From Mesorhizobium tianshanense (GTDB lineage Bacteria; Pseudomonadota; Alphaproteobacteria; Rhizobiales; Rhizobiaceae): DNA of 64,000 bases. The stretch covers positions 42,203 through 106,202 of the forward strand of contig NZ_VLKT01000028.1 of the NCBI RefSeq assembly GCF_007830515.1, written 5' to 3'. Each line of letters begins with the position of its first letter. The stretch's first letter is position 1. This document shows positions 1 to 8,121 of the stretch, piece after piece. Under the pieces are notes generated by a model, which worked only from the letters and a program-made list of their open reading frames with translations, was not told the origin of the DNA and did not search any database. The position numbers and the translations under genes were made by a program.

Positions 1-602
1 ATCACGCAGGCGTAAAGCGTGTTGAAATCCATGTCGAGCGGATCGGGAATGTCGCGCGGCACCATCGGCCGCTGGAAGAAATGGATGTTGTCGAGCCCTT
101 CGACGATGCGGGCGGCGTCGTAGATGTCCTGCAGCAGCGACTCGCGATACTCGCGTTTCTCGACATCGACCAGATGCACGGCGGCCCCCGCCGTGCCGTA
201 ATGCACGCGCTTGCCCTGGATCACCATGTCGTGCCTGGGATCCTGGCCGTGCAGCGTGAAATGCCGCGCCGCATTTTTGATGGTGTCGAGGACGAGGGCG
301 CGCGGAAAACGAATGCGGCCGTCCTCGCCGAGGGTGGCGCCGGCCTTAGTCAGTGCCTCGATGCAGGACGGGATGGCGTTGGCGAAGCCGACCGTCTCCA
401 GAAGAGTCAACACCGCTTCATGGATGCGCTCGCGGTCGTTTTCGCTGAGCGGTCCGTAGCTTCCGCCTTCGAGTCCCGCGCGCACCGGCCTGATATCGTC
501 GGCAAGTGGCGCCGCCCGCATGGCGCGGCGCGCTTCGCGCCCACCGGAGCGCCGCGAACGTTGGTCCGTGGGCGTATCCGGCTTCTCAACAGCCACTGAC
601 AT
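1..602 (-). CDS. Trimethylamine methyltransferase (MttB) family protein, N-terminal part
   Basis: About 200 N-terminal residues of a minus-strand gene whose 3' end lies beyond the window edge. The translation begins MSVAVEKPDTPTDQ and continues with the MttB-family pattern: a lead helix LSENDRERIHEAVLTLLETVG, then HDMVIQGKRVHYGTAGAA, then NIHFFQRPMVPRD. The family transfers methyl groups from trimethylamine or quaternary amines such as glycine betaine to a corrinoid protein; in Rhizobiales it is usually the non-pyrrolysine type. The position where pyrrolysine would sit is outside the window, so the subtype cannot be read. ATG at 602 is the first start in a frame that stays open to position 1, and a GGAG lies about 10 bases upstream. 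Confidence 0.8.
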   Translation of the reverse strand, partial: MSVAVEKPDTPTDQRSRRSGGREARRAMRAAPLADDIRPVRAGLEGGSYGPLSENDRERIHEAVLTLLETVGFANAIPSCIEALTKAGATLGEDGRIRFPRALVLDTIKNAARHFTLHGQDPRHDMVIQGKRVHYGTAGAAVHLVDVEKREYRESLLQDIYDAARIVEGLDNIHFFQRPMVPRDIPDPLDMDFNTLYACV

Positions 603-775
603 GGAGGCACTCCACCTTTAGCTGCGAAGCGGCGGCGGTGGTTGGTCCACCATCGGCCTGCTTCGTCCCCTTATGCCTCGAACTATGCCGCCGGCATTGG
701 CACAGCCTATGAGCCAGACGGCTTCGTCGCATATGCCAGGGTGCTAAACAACCGTGGCCGGTCCCCGACGAGGCA

Positions 776-2269
776 TCAAGCCGCCGCCGGCCTGCGGCCG
801 GCCGCCGTTGCCAGTTCGCGGATGCCGGGTTCGATGTGCTGCAGCGCGATCGAGGAGATGCCCAGCCGCATGAAGCGCGACGGCTTTTCGGTGCGGTCGA
901 AGAAACGGTCGCCGGGCTCGATGATGACGCTGCGCGAGGCGGCGGCCTCGGCCAGCCCGCGCGAATCGGTGCCGCGCGGCCCCTCGAGCCAGAGCGACGC
1001 GCCGCCGGCCGAATCGGTTGAGCGCCATTCCGGCAGGAAGGCGGAAATCGCATGGATCAGACGCTTGCGCCGTTCGTCGAAGGCGCTCGACAACCGCCGC
1101 ACCAGCGCCTCGTGATGGCCGAGTGACAGGAACAGCGCGACCGCGCGCTGATTGTTGGCCGGCGGATGACGCAGCATGAACCGGCGTAACGCGCGAAGCT
1201 CGGCAATCAGGCCGGCCGAGGCGACGATGTAGCCGAGCCGCAGACCGGGGGCCAGCGTCTTCGACATCGAGCCGACATAGATGACGCGGCCGGAACGATC
1301 GAGGCTCTTCAGCGCCTGCTGCGGCGCCTCGTCGAGAAGCTGGCTGTCATAGCCGTCCTCGATGATGATCTGGTTGTGGCGGTTGGCGCGCGCCAGCAGG
1401 TCCTGCCGGCGTTCCGCCGACAGCGGCACCATGGTCGGGCAGTGGTGGCTGGGTGTCACGAAGACGAAGCCGGAATCATTGGGAATGGAAGCGGTTACGA
1501 TGCCGGAGTGGTCGACCGGAACCGGTGTGACGTCGGCGCCGGCCAGCCGGAAGATCGAACGTGCGTCGGGGTAGCCGGGGTCTTCCATGGCCACCTTGGA
1601 ACCCTTGGTCATCAGCAGCGTCGCCAGCATATAGAGCGCGTTCTGCGCGCCGAGCGTCACGATGATCTCGTCGGGATTGGCAAAGATGCCGCGCCGCGGC
1701 AACAGCCGCGCCTGGATCTGCTCGATTAGGAGCGGGTCGTCGCGGTCGACCATGTCGGATGCCCAGTTGCGGATCTCGAGCACGGCGAGCGCCATGCGGT
1801 TGCACTCGCGCCATTCTGCTGTCGGGAACAGTGCCGGATCGAACTGGCCATAGACGAACGGGTAGGACGACTTGATCCAGTTGTCGTGCTTGGCCGGCGG
1901 CGGCATGTCGCTGGCGGCGATCTGCCGGCGCGCCTTCCAGTCGATCTCGTTGGCCTGGTCGGGCGCCTTCTGATGCGGCCGCGCCGGCGTCGCCAGCACC
2001 TCGGGATTGACGAAATGGCCGCGCCGTTCGCGCGCCACCAGGAAACCCTGGTCGACAAGCTGCTGGAAGGCCAGCACCACGGTGCCGCGCGCCACGCCCA
2101 GTTTCTCGGCCAGGATCCGGCAGGATGGAAGCGGCATCGAGGCGGCGATCTGCCGGTCCAGGATGGCGGCGACGATCGCCTGACGGATCTGCGCCTGCAG
2201 GGTCTGGCCGGATTCCGCCGAAATCCGGAACAGGCCGGACCATATGGCCGTGTCGTTTCGCTGTGGCAT
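776..2269 (-). CDS. MocR-family transcriptional regulator (GntR-type HTH fused to a PLP aminotransferase domain)
   Basis: A 497-residue protein with an N-terminal winged helix (about residues 15-80, containing LAEKLGVARGTVVLAFQQL) and a fold-type-I aminotransferase domain (about 120-490). The PLP lysine lies in YVGSMSKTLAPGLRLGY. MocR proteins use PLP as effector and control vitamin B6, GABA, taurine or similar amine metabolism. The ATG at 2269 was chosen over an upstream ATG at 2335 because AGGAA sits about 9 bases before it and the extra 22 residues are not family-like. It lies between the MttB-family gene (same strand, 173 bp downstream) and the divergent pgi. Its targets are unknown; the neighbouring methylamine-type gene is one possibility. 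Confidence 0.88.
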   Translation of the reverse strand: MPQRNDTAIWSGLFRISAESGQTLQAQIRQAIVAAILDRQIAASMPLPSCRILAEKLGVARGTVVLAFQQLVDQGFLVARERRGHFVNPEVLATPARPHQKAPDQANEIDWKARRQIAASDMPPPAKHDNWIKSSYPFVYGQFDPALFPTAEWRECNRMALAVLEIRNWASDMVDRDDPLLIEQIQARLLPRRGIFANPDEIIVTLGAQNALYMLATLLMTKGSKVAMEDPGYPDARSIFRLAGADVTPVPVDHSGIVTASIPNDSGFVFVTPSHHCPTMVPLSAERRQDLLARANRHNQIIIEDGYDSQLLDEAPQQALKSLDRSGRVIYVGSMSKTLAPGLRLGYIVASAGLIAELRALRRFMLRHPPANNQRAVALFLSLGHHEALVRRLSSAFDERRKRLIHAISAFLPEWRSTDSAGGASLWLEGPRGTDSRGLAEAAASRSVIIEPGDRFFDRTEKPSRFMRLGISSIALQHIEPGIRELATAAGRRPAAA

Positions 2270-2511
2270 GGGATTGTTCCTCGATGGCCAGCCTTTTTCA
2301 CTTGGCTGGACCAGTCGAATGTACCGGTGGCACAAGGGGTTGCGCCAATCAATTTTTCTGATCGCTGAGATTTATGCCAGTGATCCTTCGCTGCGCTGCG
2401 TCATCGCTGCGCATTGAAACCGGTGGATTTCGTCTAGATAGTTTGCCGCGACGACACGCGCCGGAAACATCCGGTCTGATATGATGGCATCAAAGACTTC
2501 GGAGCGAGGCA

Positions 2512-4173
2512 GTGGATCAATCGTCCTTTCAAAAACAGCTCGACGCCCTGCGCGCTCACCGTGTGGCCAAATCGGGCAGCATGCGCGAAGCCTTCGCCGC
2601 CGATCCGCAGCGCTTCGAAAAATTCTCCGCCACCGACGGCGACCTGCTGCTCGACTGGTCGAAATGCGCGGTCGATAGGCAGACGATGGATTTGCTGGAG
2701 AAGCTGGCGGCAGCCGCCGATCTCGAAGGCCGGCGCGACGCGATGTTCTCGGGCAAGAGGATCAACGTCACCGAAGGTCGCGCCGTGCTGCACACCGCGC
2801 TGCGCAACCTGAACGGCAAGGGCATCGTGCTCGACGGCCAGGACGTCAAGGCGGAGGTTGTCGCCGTGCTCGACGCGATGGGCGCCTTCGCCGATGCGGT
2901 GCGTTCCGGCAAGGCGGCCGGCGCCACCGGCAAGAAGATCACCGACGTCGTCAACATCGGCATCGGCGGCTCCGATCTTGGCCCTGCCATGGCGACGCTG
3001 GCGCTGGCGCCCTATCACGACGGCCCGCGCGCGCATTACGTGTCCAACATCGACGGCGCCCATATCCATGATACGCTGAAGGAACTTTCCGCCGAAACCA
3101 CGCTGTTCATCGTCGCATCGAAGACCTTCACCACAGTCGAGACGATGACCAACGCCGAGACGGCGCGCAAATGGGTGCAGAACGCGCTCGGCAAGGAAGC
3201 GGTCGGAAAGCATTTCGCCGCCGTCTCGACGGCGCTCGACCTTGTGGCCAAATTCGGCATCGCATCCGACCGCGTCTTCGGCTTCTGGGACTGGGTCGGC
3301 GGACGCTACTCCGTCTGGGGTGCGATCGGCCTGCCGGTGATGATCGCCGTCGGCCCGAAGAATTTTCGCGCTTTCCTCGATGGCGCGCATGCGATGGACG
3401 AACATTTCCAGACGGCGCCGCTGGCCAGGAACCTGCCGGTGCTGATGGGGCTGATCGGCTGGTGGCATCGGGTGATCTGCAAATACCCCGCCCGCGCCGT
3501 CATTCCCTACGACCAGCGCCTATCCAGGCTGCCGGCCTATCTGCAGCAGCTCGACATGGAATCGAACGGCAAGAGCGTCACCCTCGACGGCGGCGCCGTG
3601 ACCACGCCGACCGGCCCGCTTGTCTGGGGCGAGCCCGGCACCAACGGCCAGCATGCCTTCTTCCAGCTGCTGCACCAGGGCACCGACTTCATCCCGGTCG
3701 AATTCCTCGCCGCGGCCATCGGCCACGAGCCGGATCTCAAGCATCACCACGATCTGTTGCTCGCCAACTGCCTGGCGCAGTCGGAGGCCTTCATGAAGGG
3801 CCGCACGCTGGAGGAAGCGCGCGCGCAGATGCTGGCAAAAGGCATGGACCCCGCCGATGTCGACAGGATCGCCCCGCACCGCGTCTTCTCCGGTGACCGG
3901 CCCTCGGTGACCATCCTCTACAGACAACTCGATCCGCACACGTTCGGACGGCTGATCGCACTCTATGAGCACCGCGTCTTCGTCGAAGGCACGCTCTTCA
4001 ACATCAATTCCTTCGACCAATGGGGCGTCGAACTCGGCAAGGAACTAGCGACCGGCCTGCTGCCCGTCGTGGAAGGCAAGGAGGTCGTGGAAGGCAAGGA
4101 GAATGCCGCAAAGCGCGACGCTTCGACTGCCGGACTGGTGGGACATATCCACCGATTGCGCGGATCGGAGTAA
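2512..4173 (+). CDS. pgi: Glucose-6-phosphate isomerase
   Basis: Interconverts glucose 6-phosphate and fructose 6-phosphate in the cytoplasm. The 553-residue product carries the family signatures VVNIGIGGSDLGPAMA, the SIS-fold phosphate-binding stretch FIVASKTFTTVETM and the C-terminal signature around VEGTLFNINSFDQWGVELGK. The start is GTG at 2512 with GGAGCGAGG just upstream. The C-terminus is slightly longer than usual because of a perfect in-frame 18-bp tandem duplication that repeats VVEGKE. A HAD phosphatase gene follows 5 bp after the stop, suggesting co-transcription. Confidence 0.97.
   Translation: MDQSSFQKQLDALRAHRVAKSGSMREAFAADPQRFEKFSATDGDLLLDWSKCAVDRQTMDLLEKLAAAADLEGRRDAMFSGKRINVTEGRAVLHTALRNLNGKGIVLDGQDVKAEVVAVLDAMGAFADAVRSGKAAGATGKKITDVVNIGIGGSDLGPAMATLALAPYHDGPRAHYVSNIDGAHIHDTLKELSAETTLFIVASKTFTTVETMTNAETARKWVQNALGKEAVGKHFAAVSTALDLVAKFGIASDRVFGFWDWVGGRYSVWGAIGLPVMIAVGPKNFRAFLDGAHAMDEHFQTAPLARNLPVLMGLIGWWHRVICKYPARAVIPYDQRLSRLPAYLQQLDMESNGKSVTLDGGAVTTPTGPLVWGEPGTNGQHAFFQLLHQGTDFIPVEFLAAAIGHEPDLKHHHDLLLANCLAQSEAFMKGRTLEEARAQMLAKGMDPADVDRIAPHRVFSGDRPSVTILYRQLDPHTFGRLIALYEHRVFVEGTLFNINSFDQWGVELGKELATGLLPVVEGKEVVEGKENAAKRDASTAGLVGHIHRLRGSE
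4066..4101 (+). repeat. Perfect 18-bp tandem duplication inside pgi
   Basis: Two head-to-tail copies (4066-4083 and 4084-4101) of GTCGTGGAAGGCAAGGAG encode VVEGKE twice near the Pgi C-terminus. The reading frame is kept. The site is past the conserved catalytic regions, so activity is probably unaffected. Confidence 0.95.
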
Positions 4174-4178
4174 GCGGC

Positions 4179-4901
4179 TTGGCCGAGATCAAGGGAATAT
4201 TGTTCGACAAGGACGGCACGCTTGTCGACTTCAACGCAACGTGGCTCGGCGTCGCCGATTTCATGGCGATGGACGCGGCGGAGGGCGACCGCTGGAAAGC
4301 CGACAGGCTGCTTGCCGCGGCTGGCTTCGATTTCGCCACCAAGCGCTTCAAGCCCGATTCCATCTTTGCTTCCGGCACCAATATGGATGTCGTCGAACTT
4401 TGGTTTCCGCGCCTGTCCGAGGAAGATCAGATGCTTGCCGTCGCCCGCTTCAATGAGATCACCTCGATGCAGGGCTCGGCAATGGCGGTGGCGCTGCCGG
4501 GCATCGTCGAGACGCTTGGAATACTTCACGGGAAATCCTACCGGCTCGGCGTTGCCACCAACGATTCGACCACCGGCGCGGAAAAGACATTGCTGACGCT
4601 GGGCGTCGCCCAACTGTTCGACGCCGCCTATGGTTACGACGCGGTGGCCAATCCGAAACCGGCGCCGGACACAATCCTGGCCTTTTGCGACCTGACGGCC
4701 CTGAAGCCGTCGGCGATCGCCATGGTCGGCGACAGCCGCCACGATCTGGAGATGGCGCGGGTCGGCGGCTGCGGGCTGGCGATCGGCGTGCTCTCCGGCA
4801 CCGGCACGCGCGAATCGCTGTCGCAGGTTGCCGACGTCATTCTGGAATCCGTTGCCGATCTGCCCGAGCTTCTTTCGGCGAGGGTCAGCGAGACGATCTA
4901 A
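4179..4901 (+). CDS. HAD-IA family hydrolase, phosphoglycolate phosphatase-like
   Basis: A 240-residue haloacid-dehalogenase phosphatase. Motif I is FDKDGTLVDF (nucleophilic Asp and acid/base Asp of DxDGT), motif II VATND, motif III Lys in NPKPAP, and motif IV GDSRHD. The all-alpha cap lies between motifs I and II, as in Gph-type enzymes. TTG at 4179 is chosen because GGAG lies 8 bases upstream and overlaps the end of pgi; longer in-frame starts would lie inside pgi. The small phosphorylated substrate is not evident from sequence. It is likely translated from the same mRNA as pgi. Confidence 0.88.
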   Translation: MAEIKGILFDKDGTLVDFNATWLGVADFMAMDAAEGDRWKADRLLAAAGFDFATKRFKPDSIFASGTNMDVVELWFPRLSEEDQMLAVARFNEITSMQGSAMAVALPGIVETLGILHGKSYRLGVATNDSTTGAEKTLLTLGVAQLFDAAYGYDAVANPKPAPDTILAFCDLTALKPSAIAMVGDSRHDLEMARVGGCGLAIGVLSGTGTRESLSQVADVILESVADLPELLSARVSETI

Positions 4902-4979
4902 TGCATGTCGCCCAAAAGTGCGCAGCGGTTTTGGGACAACGACATGCACAAAACAAAGGCTTGAAGCGCGTCGCATGAG
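4902..4979. repeat. Short palindromic intergenic repeat of rhizobial type
   Basis: About 78 bp between two convergent genes. The outer arms GCATGTCG and CGACATGC (about 4903-4947) form a hairpin, followed by an A-rich segment and GCGCGTCGCATG. It resembles a repeat I associate with intergenic regions of Mesorhizobium and relatives. It could act as a bidirectional transcript end, although no strong U-tract is present. Confidence 0.65.
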
Positions 4980-4981
4980 TC

Positions 4982-5746
4982 TCACCGGACGCGCCGCGCT
5001 TCAAGCTCGCATCCAGGTTGCTCCGGCTCGAACGAGAAGACGCCGCTCGGCTTCATCGCATTCCCGACTTCGCCGACATCCGGCACACGATATTCTGCCA
5101 GCAGGCGAAGCCGCGAGCGGGGCAGGTAGGCGCGGCCCGGGTCACCGATCAGCACATTGATGCCGGCGGCCAGGCAGCGGTCGAGGAAGAGCATGACCCG
5201 GTTGGCGAGATCTCGTCCATAAAACAAGTCTCCGACTGCCACGACATCCACCGCCGGCGGCGGACCAGCGGTGATGTCCTCGCCGACTACCGTGATCGTA
5301 ACGCCATTCGCCGCCGCATTGAGACCGAGTGCGGCGACGCCGTTGCGGTCGATCTCGGACGCGATCACTTCGCTGGCGCCGGCCTTTGCCGCGGCGATGC
5401 CGACGAGGCCCGAGCCGGCGCCGAGGTCGAGCACGCGAAACCCGGCCACGCTCTCCGGCCGATCGAGGATGTAGCGGGCAAGCACCGCGCCGCCGGCCCA
5501 GGCATAGGCCCAGTAAGGTGGCTGCGGCTCGGGCCCGTCCTCGTCAGCTTCCTCTTCTTCCGGCTCGGCTCCTCGTCCTTCTGGATGCGTGAGCCGCCAC
5601 AGACCGCTCGTTGGATGGGCTGCGTAAAGCCGGATTTCGGGAAGCGCGGGAACAGCGGCGATACGCATGTTCGCCTTGATGAATGTCAGCGGATCGGGGC
5701 GGGAAAACGTGTCCGCCGTATCGTCGACAGCAAAGCAATCGCCCAA
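4982..5746 (-). CDS. Class I SAM methyltransferase, ETFB-KMT-like protein lysine methyltransferase
   Basis: A 254-residue Rossmann-fold methyltransferase with SAM motif I VLDLGAGSGLVGIAAAKAGA and acidic loop ASEIDRNG. GDLFYGRDLANRV matches the post-motif region of the ETFB-KMT family, which methylates lysines of electron-transfer flavoprotein beta subunit (and, in Agrobacterium, ribosomal protein L7/L12). PPYWAYAWAGG is the conserved substrate-side segment. An acidic insertion, EPEEEEADEDGPEP, precedes it. TTG at 5746 was chosen because GATAGG lies 7 bases upstream and the family's N-terminal helix (FIKAN) is then retained; a later ATG (MRIAAVP) would remove it. The gene begins 8 bp after the fadD-like stop, so the two are probably co-transcribed. 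Confidence 0.72.
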   Translation of the reverse strand: MGDCFAVDDTADTFSRPDPLTFIKANMRIAAVPALPEIRLYAAHPTSGLWRLTHPEGRGAEPEEEEADEDGPEPQPPYWAYAWAGGAVLARYILDRPESVAGFRVLDLGAGSGLVGIAAAKAGASEVIASEIDRNGVAALGLNAAANGVTITVVGEDITAGPPPAVDVVAVGDLFYGRDLANRVMLFLDRCLAAGINVLIGDPGRAYLPRSRLRLLAEYRVPDVGEVGNAMKPSGVFSFEPEQPGCELEARRVR

Positions 5747-5754
5747 AATTATAC

Positions 5755-7692
5755 CTATCCCCGTAACGCCCGCCGCAGGATCTTGCCCACTGGCGTCTTC
5801 GGCAGTTCGGTCCGGAACTCGATATATTTTGGCCGCTTGTAGCCGGTCAGGTTTTCGCGGCAATAGACAGTCAGCACCTCGGCGGTCAGCGATGGGTCCT
5901 TCTTGACGACGAACAGCTTCGGCACTTCGCCCGAATGCTCGTCAGGCACGCCGATCGCCGCCACTTCGAGCACGCCCGGATGCAGGGCCACGATCTCCTC
6001 GAGTTCGTTCGGATAGACGTTGAAGCCGGACACAAGGATCATGTCCTTTTTACGGTCGACGATCTTGGTGTAGCCACGCTCATCCATGAAGCCCATGTCG
6101 CCCGATTTGAAGAAACCATCCTTGGTCATCACCCTGGCGGTCTCGTCCGGCCGGTTCCAGTAACCGGCCATCACCTGCGGTCCGCGGATGCAGATCTCGC
6201 CGACTTCGCCGAGCGGCAAATCATTGCCGTCGTCGTCACGGATGGCGATCTTGGTCGATGGCAGCGGCAGGCCAATCGTGCCGGTAAAATTGCCGTCGCT
6301 GAATTTGTTGGCAGTGGCCACCGGCGAGGTTTCCGAAAGCCCGTAGCCCTCGGTGATCGGGCAGCCGGTCAGCGCCTTCCAGCGCTCGGCAACGCCCTTG
6401 TGGACTGCCATGCCGCCGGCCAGCGTCAGGATCAGTGGCCTGAAGTCGAGCTTGCGGAAATCTTCATTGTTGAGCAGCGCGTTGAACAGCGTGTTGAGGC
6501 CCGGAAAGATGTGGACCGGGTATTTGCCGAATTCCTTGACGAAGCCGGGAATGTCGCGCGGATTGGGAATGAGTATGTTCTGGCCGCCCATCTGCATGCC
6601 CATCAGCGCGTTCACCGTCAGCGCGAAGATATGATAGAGCGGCAGCGCGCAGATGAAGTTGAGATGCGCCGGCCTCGGCTTGATGGTGAAGGCGTCTTCG
6701 ATCCAGAGCGCGTTCTGCGCGACATTGGCCAGCACGTTGCTGTGCAGCAGTACCGCGCCCTTCGAGATGCCGGTGGTACCGCCCGTATACTGCAGGAAAG
6801 CGACATCGTCGGCAGCGACCTTCACCGGCTTGAAACTCACGCTGGCGCCTGCCTGCAACGCGGCGTTGAACTTGATATGGCCCGGAAGCGACCAGGCCGG
6901 CACCATCTTCTTCACGCGGCGCACGACGAAATTGACGATCGTCCCCTTCAGGCCGCCGAGCATGTCGCCCATCGCCGCGACCACGACGTGCTTGACCGCC
7001 GTGCTGGCGATCACCGCCTGCAAGGTGCTGGCGAAATTCTCGAGGATGACGATGGCTTGCGCGCCGGAATCCTTAAGCTGGTGTTCCAGCTCGCGCGGCG
7101 TGTAGAGCGGGTTGACGTTGACCACGATATAGCCGGCGCGCAGCACCGCCATCATCGCCACCGGATATTGCAGCACGTTCGGCATCATCAGCGCGACGCG
7201 CGCGCCTTTCTGCAGTCCCTTCGATTGCAGATAGGCGCCGAAGGCGGCCGATAGCCGCTCGACTTCCGCATAGGTGATGGTCTTGCCCATACAGGTGAAG
7301 GCGGGGCGGCTGGCGTACTGCTTGCAGACGTCGGTGAGCAGATCGCCGATGGAACCGAAGCGCGGGGCGCCGATCTCGGCCGGAACGACTTTCGGATAGC
7401 TTTTGAGCCAAGGCTTTTCCGGCAATCCGGCGGCAGGCGCCTCCGGCGATCTACTGGCCGGCCCCGGCTTCGACGCTGATGAAGCCGTTGTCGGTGCCGC
7501 GTTCGCCTCTGGTTTGACGACGGCGGGCTTTGCACCAGCCTTTGCAAACACATCGGTCTTCGCGGACGCAGCAGCCGCCTTCGGCCCGGCAACGGCTTCG
7601 GCAAACAGCGCTTTTGGCGTGTCGCGGCTGGCCGGCTTTGCGGCAGTTTTGGCGCCCGCTTTCGCTGGCGTCGTCCTTGATGTTTTTGCCAC
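5755..7692 (-). CDS. fadD: Long-chain fatty-acid--CoA ligase with a long low-complexity N-terminal extension
   Basis: An ANL-superfamily AMP-binding enzyme that activates fatty acids as acyl-AMP and then acyl-CoA. Visible motifs are the P-loop-like LQYTGGTTGISKGAVLLH, the LPLYHIFALT region, EGYGLSETSPV, the hinge DRKKDMILVSGFNVYPNE and the C-terminal catalytic Lys in KTPVGKILRR. At 645 residues it is about 85-90 longer than typical FadD. The excess is an Ala/Lys/Pro/Thr-rich N-terminal segment (residues 1 to about 90, resembling histone-H1-like tails) before the normal start near PEKPWLKSYP. No signal peptide is visible. It is upstream of, and close to, the ETFB-KMT-like gene, which fits beta-oxidation. 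A shorter start is possible but none with a good ribosome site is obvious. Confidence 0.85.
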   Translation of the reverse strand: MAKTSRTTPAKAGAKTAAKPASRDTPKALFAEAVAGPKAAAASAKTDVFAKAGAKPAVVKPEANAAPTTASSASKPGPASRSPEAPAAGLPEKPWLKSYPKVVPAEIGAPRFGSIGDLLTDVCKQYASRPAFTCMGKTITYAEVERLSAAFGAYLQSKGLQKGARVALMMPNVLQYPVAMMAVLRAGYIVVNVNPLYTPRELEHQLKDSGAQAIVILENFASTLQAVIASTAVKHVVVAAMGDMLGGLKGTIVNFVVRRVKKMVPAWSLPGHIKFNAALQAGASVSFKPVKVAADDVAFLQYTGGTTGISKGAVLLHSNVLANVAQNALWIEDAFTIKPRPAHLNFICALPLYHIFALTVNALMGMQMGGQNILIPNPRDIPGFVKEFGKYPVHIFPGLNTLFNALLNNEDFRKLDFRPLILTLAGGMAVHKGVAERWKALTGCPITEGYGLSETSPVATANKFSDGNFTGTIGLPLPSTKIAIRDDDGNDLPLGEVGEICIRGPQVMAGYWNRPDETARVMTKDGFFKSGDMGFMDERGYTKIVDRKKDMILVSGFNVYPNELEEIVALHPGVLEVAAIGVPDEHSGEVPKLFVVKKDPSLTAEVLTVYCRENLTGYKRPKYIEFRTELPKTPVGKILRRALRG

Positions 7693-8121
7693 CTGTCGCT
7701 CCCTTGGCTGTTATTCTTATCTCTGCTTGCCCGCCGCGCCGTCTCCGAATGACAGAGACGTTCCTCCGCGGCCGGGCATCCAGGAAATCCAGCATGCCAC
7801 TATGTATTGCGACTATCGGCAGCCGTGCAAGTCTTGCCCCTGCGGCAAGACGGGAAGAAAATCTTCCGCGCCAGCGACAAGCCGAAGGTCGCGGTTCCTC
7901 ACTATCGATCGCGTTGAAGATCAATAAAAAAATGCAGTCGTTAATAATGCCGTGATCGGCAAGAATTGACAATTTATTCTATTTTCTCGCGAGCATGCAG
8001 AATTAAATTCTGCTTCCCGTGGGGTAGGCAAGCGGGGTGTTCCAAAGCCGGAAAAACGGTGCTTATATGCGCGCTTCGCGAGCCTGATAGAGGGGCTTGG
8101 AAGAACATCAGGGAGTCCTCC
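7693..8121. other. Intergenic region between divergent fadD-like and dppA-like genes
   Basis: 429 bp with no convincing gene. The left half is GC-rich; the stretch from about 7920 to 8015 is strikingly AT-rich and holds a TTGACA hexamer (7966-7971) and a perfect 17-bp palindrome (7997-8013). A CTTATAT sequence at about 8062 could be a -10 element for the downstream operon. Promoters for both flanking genes must lie here. Confidence 0.55.
7997..8013. promoter_or_regulatory. Perfect palindrome, candidate operator of the dipeptide ABC operon
   Basis: GCAGAATT-A-AATTCTGC is a perfect inverted repeat with a single central base, about 110 bp before the binding-protein start codon and just downstream of an AT-rich TTGACA-containing segment. 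Position and symmetry suggest a dimeric regulator site. No regulator gene is adjacent. Confidence 0.4.

Noticed and set aside
5755..7692. FadD-like ligase as the missing aminobenzoate-CoA ligase
   Set aside because: Its motifs and pairing with an ETFB-KMT-like gene fit long-chain acyl-CoA ligase, and it is far from and unlinked to the aromatic operon.
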